This document shows positions 26,158 through 34,509 of a stretch of DNA of 64,000 bases, in pieces. Position 1 is the stretch's first letter. Every line of letters begins with the position of its first letter. Source of the DNA: an uncultured Erysipelotrichaceae bacterium (lineage in GTDB: Bacteria; Bacillota_I; Bacilli_A; Erysipelotrichales; Erysipelotrichaceae); NCBI GenBank assembly GCA_902793635.1, contig CADBEA010000001.1, forward strand, positions 62,001-126,000. The letters run 5' to 3'. The translations under genes were made by a program, and so were the position numbers. The notes beneath the pieces are model-generated. The model saw only the letters and a list, made by a program, of their open reading frames with translations, was not told where the DNA came from and made no database searches.

Positions 26158-26214
26158 GTAAAACCCCTGTAACAGGAAGGCTACGTATGCTTCTGACCTG
26201 TGCCAGGGGTTTTA
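26158..26214 (+). terminator. Long terminator hairpin after the peptide gene
   Basis: The outer stem ACCCCTG / CAGGGGT encloses ACAGG / CCTGT and an inner GAAG-GC / GC-TTC stem; TTTTATC follows. It is longer than an ordinary terminator. Confidence 0.8.
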
Positions 26215-26357
26215 TCCGTTCTGTAGTACATTCAGTTCTTTTCATAATGACTTCCTGTCCGGCATCGGTAAGAATCTGCTGCGTTTTTCAGCATTTTTTT
26301 AATCTTTGATGACGTTTTTCCGACGCATAGAAGAAATTGCGAAAAAACCACATTAAT

Positions 26358-26371
26358 TGTGCAAACGCACA
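26358..26371. promoter_or_regulatory. Upstream palindromic operator
   Basis: TGTGC-AAAC-GCACA lies 10 bases upstream of the -35 box. It is identical to the downstream copy except for one central base. Confidence 0.75.
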
Positions 26372-26380
26372 GGATTGTTG

Positions 26381-26409
26381 TTGTGAAATATGCCGTTCAA
26401 ATGTAGAAT
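26381..26409 (+). promoter_or_regulatory. Sigma-A promoter of the GH32-like operon
   Basis: TTGTGA (26381-26386), a 17-base spacer and TAGAAT (26404-26409), between the two operators. Confidence 0.78.
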
Positions 26410-26425
26410 TGTAGTATGCATATAC

Positions 26426-26439
26426 TGTGCAAATGCACA
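26426..26439. promoter_or_regulatory. Downstream palindromic operator
   Basis: TGTGC-AAAT-GCACA starts 17 bases after the -10 box, so it covers the start of the transcript. The centre is 68 bases from that of the upstream copy. Confidence 0.75.
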
Positions 26440-26584
26440 CTATTTCTTATTGTTTTTCAGCAAAGACCAACGAAAACTACAGCAGAATAATGTTCAGAAT
26501 TGAAATCATCAGATGCTGCTGAAAGGCCTTACTTTATAGCGGCAAAGCAAACTACATATCGATTGCTACGAAGGGGAGAGGTTT

Positions 26585-28075
26585 ATGCACAAAAAAGGAT
26601 CAATAATTCTTGCGGCATCGGTATTACTGTTGGGCATATGCGGTGTGGGATGCTCAAATCAGAGCGGAAGTTCCTCTGAATCAGAAGGAGGAACCGCAGT
26701 GATTTTCCCGCGTGCGGATTTTGCCCTCGTCGGTGATACGATGCCTTTCTTTGATGAAGGGAAGATGAATATCTTCTATCTGGCAGATCAGCGTGACGGC
26801 AGAACGGGATACCATCCTTTCGCGCTGTATACGACGGAAGACTATACCACCTATGAAGACATGGGAATCGTAATTCCGTACGGGGAAAACGGGCAGGCTC
26901 AGGATAATGCCCTGGGTACCGGCTGTGTCATCAAAGATCAGAACGGACTGTATCATGCGTTCTTTACCGGACACAACGATTACCGGCAGCCGATGGAAGC
27001 GATCATGCATGCGACAAGCACGGATATGCTGAACTGGAAAAAGATTCCGGAAGATACATTCATTGCCAACGAAAACTATTCGACATCCGACTTCCGTGAC
27101 CCCTATGTGTTCTTTGTTCCGGAAGAAAATCAGTACTGGATGCTGGTTGTCACAAGAACAAAGGAAACCGGTGTCATCGTGAAATATGTGTCGAAGGATC
27201 TGAGCAAATGGGAAGACAAGGGAATCTTCTTCTCAGACGACCTGGGCTACGGTACGAATATGGAATGTCCGACACTGCTTCAGTACAAAGGTAAATGGTA
27301 TCTTTCATTCTCTGATCAGTGGCCTGACAGAGTTGTTCATTATCGCATATCAGAATCGATTAACGGTCCTTTCCGGATTCCTGAAAACGAAACGTTTGAC
27401 AGCAACGGATTCTACGCCGGAAGAATGGAAACGGACGGAGAGAATCTGTACATGGTCGGCTGGAACGGCACCAAGATCGACCATGACGATGAAAATGAGT
27501 ATGACTGGGCAGGCAACATGGTAGTTCATCAGATGCGGCAGAGAGAGGACGGCACTCTTGTTCCTGTCCCAAATGAAAAACTGGTTGCCAATATGAAACA
27601 CAAACTGAATTTGAAACCTGTCGTAATGACAGATTCCGTAAAATCGTCCGGCAGCGGTTATCAGTTTGGCGGTGAAGAATATGAACTGGTTCAGTTCGAG
27701 GCATTCGAGGGCTCGGGACGTATCGAAGCAGAAATCACGGGATACAAGGAAGGCGATAAATTCGGCATAGCCTTCGCACCGGATATTGATAACGTAGGAA
27801 CCTTGAACCTTCTCTTCAATCTTGAGGAGAATACGATCGAGTTCTATAACACTGACCGGCTGATGGACGGATATCCGCAGTCAGCAGTCAACTTTGATTT
27901 CAAGAATGCGGATTCACTGAAAATCAACGTCTTCACGGATGGCGGTGTGGTATGTATGTACGTCAACGATGAAGTTGTATTAACGGCAAGAATGTACCGT
28001 TCCAGCGGTACGAACTGGCAGCTGTTCAGTGTGAATTCAGCTGTGAAGTTTGAAAATGTAGGCATTTACGATTAA
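26585..28075 (+). CDS. GH32-like beta-propeller lipoprotein
   Basis: The 496-residue protein has a lipoprotein signal (LLLGICGVGC, Cys23) and a Ser/Gly linker. The five-bladed propeller at about 40-340 has GH32-type motifs: GDTMPFFDEGKMNIFYL at the position of the nucleophile motif, DFRDPYVFF (RDP) and NMECPTLL (EC-P, acid/base Glu). The C-terminal beta-sandwich at about 350-496 (YELVQFEAFEGSGRIEAEI) looks like the GH32 C-terminal or CBM66 type. The usual WMNDPNG is not present as such, but the Asp of GDTMPF may serve. I infer a surface fructanase- or fructan-binding-type protein. It heads an operon with the giant repeat protein 26 bases downstream. Confidence 0.8.
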   Translation: MHKKGSIILAASVLLLGICGVGCSNQSGSSSESEGGTAVIFPRADFALVGDTMPFFDEGKMNIFYLADQRDGRTGYHPFALYTTEDYTTYEDMGIVIPYGENGQAQDNALGTGCVIKDQNGLYHAFFTGHNDYRQPMEAIMHATSTDMLNWKKIPEDTFIANENYSTSDFRDPYVFFVPEENQYWMLVVTRTKETGVIVKYVSKDLSKWEDKGIFFSDDLGYGTNMECPTLLQYKGKWYLSFSDQWPDRVVHYRISESINGPFRIPENETFDSNGFYAGRMETDGENLYMVGWNGTKIDHDDENEYDWAGNMVVHQMRQREDGTLVPVPNEKLVANMKHKLNLKPVVMTDSVKSSGSGYQFGGEEYELVQFEAFEGSGRIEAEITGYKEGDKFGIAFAPDIDNVGTLNLLFNLEENTIEFYNTDRLMDGYPQSAVNFDFKNADSLKINVFTDGGVVCMYVNDEVVLTARMYRSSGTNWQLFSVNSAVKFENVGIYD

Positions 28076-28101
28076 GTGTCTGCTGGAGGAGGCTTTGGAA
28101 G

Positions 28102-31100
28102 ATGACGAAGGAAGAAGAGAAGAAAAAGAATAAACTGCTCGCGTGGCTATTGGGACTTTCTCCTAAAGCAAAGGGACTTGCCGCGCTGGCCGCAGTGCTG
28201 CTGATTGCACTGTGTGTCGGTGTGTCAGCACTGTTCGGCAACAGTGTCGGCGGCGGTACAGAACTGATCGAAAAGTTCTGGCCGGATGCATTTGTAGTCA
28301 AAGCGGTGGAAGAACCGCCCTTTGAGGATGACCCGAGCCGTACCAACAACGCGTTCAATGTTATTGATTTCGGCAAACAGGGCAATAATGGCTGGATCTT
28401 CAGAGCGGGTGATTACAAACATCCGGAAAGATCACAATGGCTGACGATGTTCGACGGCCAGAAATATGCCTGCCCGGGTGCGATGGGATTTGAAATCAAG
28501 AATAACTTTGTGCATACCGCCAACAACGTTTCACCGATCCTGGAATGGCGGGCTGCGGAAGACGGACGTGTCAATATCACAGTCAGTTATGTCAAGAACG
28601 TAAACGGCGATGCCAATCCGAGTTATCCGGATGGTGTGCAGCTGCTTGTATACAAAGGCAAAGAGCTTCTGAAACTGGAAAACGTACCAATCAGTACGGA
28701 AACGGAAAACTTTGCCCAGATCAAAATCGAGAAGCTTCCGGTCAAGGAACTGGAGAGTCTTTACTTTGTCGTCAACCCAAGGTCAAACAATGCCTATGAT
28801 GGCGGCAGCCTGTATGTTGCCATCAACGATGTCGACTATAAACAGCCGGAACCGGAACTTCTGCCAAGAACAGACAACAACGCTGACAGCGTTGACGACT
28901 TCGGCAGACAGGGCAGCAACGGCTGGCTGTATATGTACGGAAACGACCCGGGTGACTGCAAGCCGGTATCACATCTGTACAAAGAAGAATACATCAATAA
29001 CACTTCACCATCACTGACCATCAAGAAGGACTTCATCCATCCATCTCTGAACCACAGAGCGGTTCTCGGCTGGGTGCCGGCAGTGAACGGTTATGTTGAC
29101 CTCAGAATCCGCTATACCAAGTTCGAACAGAATGACGGCATGCCTGATTTCCCGGATGGCACGAAACTGCTGGTATACAAGAACGGCGATCTGCTGCACG
29201 AAGAAGACGTGGCGGTTCCCGATAAGGGAGAGAACATGATCCGTTACCGTGTGCCGATGATGTATGTCACACCGTCCGACCGTATTTATGTCATGATCGA
29301 CGCCGGCGGAAACTCCTCCTATGACGGCGGCATGCTGGACGTAACGGTCGTTGATATCAACGGAACGACAGACGAATATTCACAGCCGGTAATCTACGGT
29401 GACGTACGGCAGAATATTGCCAATGTACTGACAGACTTCGGTCCGCAGGGCAGCAACGGCTGGTATTTCCAGAGCGGCTACTGCGACGATCCGTTCAATG
29501 CCAGAAACATCACACCGTTTGATCGTGCACAGGACAGATACTTCCAGCCAAGCTGGCTGGAGATCAAGCGTGACTATGTCAACACAGGCACGCATGACAG
29601 TTCCGCGATCATCAAGTGGAAAGTCGCGCAGAACGGCACAGTCTCCGTCCGCGCATCCTATACGAAGATGCTGAACGAAGATTCCAACCCGTCCTGGCCG
29701 GACGGCACCAGAGTCACGCTGTATTACAACAATACCGTGCTGGCGCAGCAGACATTCGCACCGGACGTCTATAATCAGGTCACCAAGAGACTGGATGTGC
29801 CTTCCCTGAACGTAAGACAGGGCGACTTCATCACGATGGTCATCTGCGGTATTGACAACAACGCATACGACGGCGGCAAGTTTGAGTTTGCCATCGACAG
29901 CCTCAGCGGCCTGGTCGGCAATACGGAAAGAAATGTTCCCGCGACATATAACGGCAAGCGTGTCAATTTCGCTTCCACACTGGACGATTTCAGCAGCACG
30001 CAGGGATACAATGGCTGGTATTACCAGTTCGGTTATCATGCAGATCCGTTCTTCGCGGTCAATATTGAAAACTACAACAGCAATGAAGATAAATACTTCA
30101 CCAGTGACGGTGTAGAAATCAAGAAGGATTACATTGTGCCGGCTGCCAACGGCAAATCGGCCAATGTGAAATGGGTCGTCGCTGAAGACGGTAAGATCAA
30201 TATCGATCTGCTGTATACCAAGCTTCTGAACCAGGACGCAAACCCGTCCTATCCGGATGGTGTGACAGTATATCTGTTCAAGAATAATGAGGTTCTGAAA
30301 CAGCAGTACTTCGGTCCTTCCACAACGCAGGAAGTCACCGGTGATCTCTCCACCTACGGTGTCAGCGTAAATGCCGGCGACTGCATCACGATGATCGTCG
30401 ATCCGGGTGAGAATCCTGCCTATGACGGCGGCAAATATCTGTTCGTGATCGAAGATGCCAACAAGGTGCCGGTTGTCAAAGTCAGCGACAACGACAATGA
30501 CACTTCTCTCAAGGATCTTGCGTCCATGGATCAGGGAACAGACGGCTGGTGGTTCCTGGAAGGAACATCACCATCCAATGCCAAGGTTCTGACAAAACAG
30601 CTCAGCAACGGACATTACGGATCAAGAAGAACCGAAGGTCTTGAAATGGGCAAAGACTTTGTCCATACCGGCGCTGCCTATGATCCGATCTATCAGTTCC
30701 TGCCGGGTGAAGACGGCAATATCGATATTTCCGGACGTTATGTCAAGTTCGGACATGAATCCAGCAATCCTTCCGAACCGGACGGCGTAACCGTCAAGAT
30801 CTGGAAGAACGGCACACTGCTGATTTCCCAGAAGGTTAACGTCAGACAGGGTGACGGAAATGACAATGTACTTCCGTTTAATTTTGAAAAGATGGCTGTC
30901 AAGCGCGGTGACAAGATCAGTTTCCAGATCTGTGCTGACGGCAACTACGCATGGGATGGCGGACGTCTGGAAGTTGCGATCGAACCGACACCTGAAATCG
31001 ATCTGAAACCAGGCGATGACAACGAGACAGTTCTCAACGATCTTTCTTCGATCGCCCAGGGAACAGACGGCTGGTACTTCATGGAAGGAACCTCTCTCAG

Positions 31101-34056
31101 CAATGCAAAGCCGCTGACCAAGATGAACGATGACAGTTCAGCATATCTCTCCAAGAAAGAAGACGGCCTGGAAGTGAAGAAAGACTTCGTTCATACCGGT
31201 CCGACACTGAATCCGATCTACCGCTGGGTCGTCAAGGAAGACGGTAAAGTCGATGTGATCGGCAGATATGTCAAGTTCGGATACAATCCGGGCGAAGTCA
31301 GTGATCCTTCTGTACTTGACGGCGTCACGGTTTATATCTATCAGAACGATAAGGAACTGAAGAGCGAGAAAGTCACGATCAAAGCGAACGAAGACAATAC
31401 GTTCCGCTTCGAAATGGATGAACTCGATGTCAAGGCGAACGATATTATTTCCTTCCGGATTTCCCCGAACAGCAACAACGCATGGGATGCCGGCAAGCTG
31501 TCTGTCGCAATCATGCCGACACCTGATATCGAAATGAAGCCGGGTGACGACAACAAGACAGTTCTCAGTGAGATTTCATCGATAGAACAGGGAACAGACG
31601 GCTGGTACTTCATGGAAGGAACTTCTCTTGATGATGCCAAGTATCTGACAAAGAAGAACAATGACGGTTCCGCATATGTTTCCTTAAGAGATGACGGAGT
31701 GGAAGTCAAGAAAGACTATGTCCATCCAGGCGCTGACATGAATCCTCTCTATCGGTGGGTTGTCGCGGAAGATGGAAACATTGACATCACCGGTGATTAT
31801 GTCAAGTTCGGACATGATGATGGCAATCCTGACTGGCCGGACGGCATAACACTGTATATCTACCAGAACGATACGGAAATCGAGAACCATAAAGTTGAAG
31901 TTAAGAAGGGTGAAGACAATACGGTTCACTTCAGCATCAAAGAACTGGAAGTGAAGGAAAACGATGTAATCACCTTCCGGATCTGCCCCGACAGCAACAA
32001 CGCATGGGATGCCGGCAGACTGGCTGTGACCATCATACCGACGGAACCATACGTGGAAATCGCCAACCTGAAGGAAGACTTCAATGGAACACCTGGAACA
32101 AATGGCTGGTACTACGGTATGGCGGACTATGATGGCGGAAACTTTGCAGAACTGCCATATGATGGAACGAACAACAGATATATGAACGTCAACAGCGAAG
32201 GCGCTCAGGTGAAACCGGAACTGAAACCTGACTTTGTCGAACCAGGCAGCGGCAGAAATGCGGCTTACAAGTGGGTTGCCACACAAGACGGAGACATCAA
32301 GGTGACTGGTGAATATGTCAAGTTTGCCAATCCGGAAGGAACCGGAACAGCCTTCAGGATCCGTCTGAACGGTGAGGAAAAAGCCTTCATCGGCATGCAG
32401 GGTACTTCCGATACGGAAAGAAAGCAATCCTTTGAAGTGGCACTGACTGTTAAGCAAGGTGATGAACTGATGTTCCTGGTCGATCCGGAACAGGGAGATG
32501 ACGCTTATGACGGCGGCAGAATCACGGCTGTTATCAGTGCGAAAGAATCCGAACCGGCAGATGAATACACAGTAGAGTATAAATATGACGGTGAGTATCC
32601 GGACGAAGTCAAAGAAACATTGCCGACTGACGATACGACGTATGCAGACAAAGAAGAAATAACAGCTAAAACACCGGATCCATCCAGCATTGAAGTTGAA
32701 GGAGACGGCAATCCGGGCAAATGGACATTTAATGACTGGACACGTACCGAAGATGAAAATGTGGTTACGTTTACAGGCACATGGACATTTACGCCATACA
32801 CAGTAATTGCCAACCTGAAGAATGACTTCAGCGGAACACCTGGAACAAATGGCTGGTATTACGGCATGGCAGGTTATTTAGGTGATAACTTTGAGGCCCT
32901 GCCATATGATGGAACGAATAACAGATATATGAACGTCAACGGCGAAGGTGCTCAGGTGAAACCGGAACTGAAACCTGACTTTGTCGAACCTGGCAGCGGC
33001 AGAAATGCGGCATATAAGTGGGTCGCCACCCAGTCTGGAACTGTCAAAGTAATCGGTGAATATGTCAAGTTCGCCAATCCGGAAGGAACCGGAACATGCT
33101 TCAGGATCCGTCTGAATGGTGAGGAAAAGAAATTCATTGGTATGCAGGGAACTTCCGATACAGAAAGAAAAGCAACCTTTAATGAAACGATTGAAATCAA
33201 CGAAGGTGATGTGCTGATGTTCCTTGTCGATCCCGAAGGTGATGATGCCTGGGACAGCGGCAGATTGACAGTCAGCATCTGCTCTGAATCTTCTGCACCG
33301 GAGCCAGAACCGGAACCGGAAACAAAATATACTGTTACTTATGTATATGATGGTGACTATCCGGAAGCAGCAACACCACCAACGGACAGCACTGAATATT
33401 CCGACAAGAACGAAATAACAGCTATACCACAGGATCCCGCCAGTTTTGCGGGCGAAGTAGATGGTGTGCCTGGTACATGGACATTTGATGGCTGGACACG
33501 TACCGAAGATGAAAATGTGGTTACGTTTACAGGTACGTGGACATTTACGCCATACACAGTTCTTGCGGATCTTGCAAATGACTTTGGTGGAACAAATGGC
33601 TGGTCCTACGGCATGGCAGACTATGATGGCGGAAACTTTGCAGAACTGCCATATGATGGAACGAACAACAGATATATGAACGTCAATGACATAGGCGAGT
33701 TTGTAAAACCAGAACTGAAACCTGACTTTGTCGAACCTGGCAGCGGCAGAAATGCGGCATATAAGTGGGTCGCTTCTGTAGAGGGTGAAATCAGAATCAT
33801 TGGCTCATATACCAAGTATGCGTATAACGAAGATGGAACGACCGGAACATGTTTCAGAGTCACAAGAATCGGTGATGCCGATGCAAGTGTATTCATAAAC
33901 ATGAAAGGTGAAGGTTCGGCATCGGACAGAACGGAAAACTTTGATATCACACTTACCGTTTCAGCCGGAGACGAAATCATGTTCCACGTCGATCCCGAAG
34001 GCAATGATGCCTGGGACGGCGGAAAAATCACCGCTACGATTTACGAAGTTAAATAA
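28102..34056 (+). CDS. Giant ten-repeat surface protein with an N-terminal membrane anchor
   Basis: The 1984-residue protein has a charged N terminus and one membrane helix (about 25-46), then ten copies of a beta-sandwich-like unit that start near residues 84, 260, 440, 622, 800, 976, 1152, 1318, 1568 and 1821. Each unit opens with a G-x-NGW(Y/F)(Y/F) or G-TDGW motif, has a KKDFVHTG-like strand, W-x-edG, YvKf, PDGvtv, and closes with NnA(Y/W)D-GG-L-V-I. Similar units occur attached to clostridial glycosidases, which suggests glycan binding. Copies 8-9 and 9-10 are separated by SHIRT-like linkers (TVTYVYDGDYPE, GTWTFDGWTR). There is no LPXTG signal. GGAGG precedes the ATG. I infer a very long, membrane-tethered adhesin or substrate scaffold working with the GH32-like lipoprotein. 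Confidence 0.85.
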   Translation: MTKEEEKKKNKLLAWLLGLSPKAKGLAALAAVLLIALCVGVSALFGNSVGGGTELIEKFWPDAFVVKAVEEPPFEDDPSRTNNAFNVIDFGKQGNNGWIFRAGDYKHPERSQWLTMFDGQKYACPGAMGFEIKNNFVHTANNVSPILEWRAAEDGRVNITVSYVKNVNGDANPSYPDGVQLLVYKGKELLKLENVPISTETENFAQIKIEKLPVKELESLYFVVNPRSNNAYDGGSLYVAINDVDYKQPEPELLPRTDNNADSVDDFGRQGSNGWLYMYGNDPGDCKPVSHLYKEEYINNTSPSLTIKKDFIHPSLNHRAVLGWVPAVNGYVDLRIRYTKFEQNDGMPDFPDGTKLLVYKNGDLLHEEDVAVPDKGENMIRYRVPMMYVTPSDRIYVMIDAGGNSSYDGGMLDVTVVDINGTTDEYSQPVIYGDVRQNIANVLTDFGPQGSNGWYFQSGYCDDPFNARNITPFDRAQDRYFQPSWLEIKRDYVNTGTHDSSAIIKWKVAQNGTVSVRASYTKMLNEDSNPSWPDGTRVTLYYNNTVLAQQTFAPDVYNQVTKRLDVPSLNVRQGDFITMVICGIDNNAYDGGKFEFAIDSLSGLVGNTERNVPATYNGKRVNFASTLDDFSSTQGYNGWYYQFGYHADPFFAVNIENYNSNEDKYFTSDGVEIKKDYIVPAANGKSANVKWVVAEDGKINIDLLYTKLLNQDANPSYPDGVTVYLFKNNEVLKQQYFGPSTTQEVTGDLSTYGVSVNAGDCITMIVDPGENPAYDGGKYLFVIEDANKVPVVKVSDNDNDTSLKDLASMDQGTDGWWFLEGTSPSNAKVLTKQLSNGHYGSRRTEGLEMGKDFVHTGAAYDPIYQFLPGEDGNIDISGRYVKFGHESSNPSEPDGVTVKIWKNGTLLISQKVNVRQGDGNDNVLPFNFEKMAVKRGDKISFQICADGNYAWDGGRLEVAIEPTPEIDLKPGDDNETVLNDLSSIAQGTDGWYFMEGTSLSNAKPLTKMNDDSSAYLSKKEDGLEVKKDFVHTGPTLNPIYRWVVKEDGKVDVIGRYVKFGYNPGEVSDPSVLDGVTVYIYQNDKELKSEKVTIKANEDNTFRFEMDELDVKANDIISFRISPNSNNAWDAGKLSVAIMPTPDIEMKPGDDNKTVLSEISSIEQGTDGWYFMEGTSLDDAKYLTKKNNDGSAYVSLRDDGVEVKKDYVHPGADMNPLYRWVVAEDGNIDITGDYVKFGHDDGNPDWPDGITLYIYQNDTEIENHKVEVKKGEDNTVHFSIKELEVKENDVITFRICPDSNNAWDAGRLAVTIIPTEPYVEIANLKEDFNGTPGTNGWYYGMADYDGGNFAELPYDGTNNRYMNVNSEGAQVKPELKPDFVEPGSGRNAAYKWVATQDGDIKVTGEYVKFANPEGTGTAFRIRLNGEEKAFIGMQGTSDTERKQSFEVALTVKQGDELMFLVDPEQGDDAYDGGRITAVISAKESEPADEYTVEYKYDGEYPDEVKETLPTDDTTYADKEEITAKTPDPSSIEVEGDGNPGKWTFNDWTRTEDENVVTFTGTWTFTPYTVIANLKNDFSGTPGTNGWYYGMAGYLGDNFEALPYDGTNNRYMNVNGEGAQVKPELKPDFVEPGSGRNAAYKWVATQSGTVKVIGEYVKFANPEGTGTCFRIRLNGEEKKFIGMQGTSDTERKATFNETIEINEGDVLMFLVDPEGDDAWDSGRLTVSICSESSAPEPEPEPETKYTVTYVYDGDYPEAATPPTDSTEYSDKNEITAIPQDPASFAGEVDGVPGTWTFDGWTRTEDENVVTFTGTWTFTPYTVLADLANDFGGTNGWSYGMADYDGGNFAELPYDGTNNRYMNVNDIGEFVKPELKPDFVEPGSGRNAAYKWVASVEGEIRIIGSYTKYAYNEDGTTGTCFRVTRIGDADASVFINMKGEGSASDRTENFDITLTVSAGDEIMFHVDPEGNDAWDGGKITATIYEVK
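32055..34050 (+). repeat. Near-identical DNA repeats in the giant gene's 3' third
   Basis: Repeats 8, 9 and 10 (starting near 32055, 32803 and 33562) share long nearly exact DNA stretches, for example around GCCATATGATGGAACGAA and AACCTGACTTTGTCGAACC. The two linkers (about 32560-32800 and 33328-33560) also share the end GGACACGTACCGAAGATG. Copies 1-7 are more diverged. This indicates recent internal duplication and a likely site of copy-number change. Confidence 0.8.
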
Positions 34057-34081
34057 GTCAGACGAATTTCTGATAAATGTA

Positions 34082-34117
34082 AAAGCAGAGGAGGATACAC
34101 ATTTCCTCCTCTGCTTT
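34082..34117 (+). terminator. Terminator after the giant gene
   Basis: AAAGCAGAGGAGGA pairs perfectly with TCCTCCTCTGCTTT; the tail TTTAAATA is short in T. Confidence 0.75.
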
Positions 34118-34131
34118 AAATATGTATACCA

Positions 34132-34155
34132 AAGGACCGGAGTTACCCGGTCCTT
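34132..34155 (-). terminator. Terminator of the hypA operon
   Basis: On the minus strand GGACCGG / CCGGTCC with a short loop is followed by TTTGGT. The T tract is weak. Confidence 0.55.
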
Positions 34156-34158
34156 CCT

Positions 34159-34506
34159 TCATTCTTCAAAGCCGATTTCTTTCAAAGTAAACTGCTGGCC
34201 GCCCAGTATCTTTTTATACCGTGAGCCGCATTTGGGACAGACACCTTCGTTCTGCATGACATTATAAAGGGCATTGCAGTCACGGCACAGAGCTTCGCCT
34301 CTGACCCGGATCATCTTCAGCTCACATCCTTCGAATACCGGCCGGTTTTCAATGACGACCGGGAAGTATTTCTCAAAGAAGATGGGCAGATAGCCGGAGA
34401 GTTCTCCAACTTCCAAAGTGATGTAGGAAAGGTGTTCGATGCCGTTGTCTTTCGCAGTCTGCTCAGCCAGTTCCACGGCTTTGTACAGGACACTGATCTC
34501 GTGCAT
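34159..34506 (-). CDS. hypA: HypA nickel metallochaperone
   Basis: The 115-residue protein begins MHEISVL with the nickel-binding His2. The zinc site is Cys74-x2-Cys77 (CRDC) and Cys90-x2-Cys93 (CPKC). HypA delivers nickel to [NiFe]-hydrogenase, and in some bacteria to urease. The gene starts 3 bases after the stop of the iron-sulfur flavoprotein gene, so the two are co-transcribed. No hydrogenase or other hyp gene is in the window, so the nickel client must be elsewhere or the chaperone has another partner. Confidence 0.93.
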   Translation of the reverse strand: MHEISVLYKAVELAEQTAKDNGIEHLSYITLEVGELSGYLPIFFEKYFPVVIENRPVFEGCELKMIRVRGEALCRDCNALYNVMQNEGVCPKCGSRYKKILGGQQFTLKEIGFEE

Positions 34507-34509
34507 GAA

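Larger units (their letters stand above)
26215..26584 (+). other. Promoter region of the GH32-like / giant-repeat operon
   Basis: There is no coding frame here. It holds a sigma-A promoter and two matching palindromes, given as separate entries, then a leader of about 165 bases with no clear riboswitch or terminator. Confidence 0.6.

Noticed and set aside
28102-34056. Sortase-anchored protein
   Set aside because: There is no LPXTG-like motif, hydrophobic tail or basic end at the C terminus; the only hydrophobic segment is near the N terminus.
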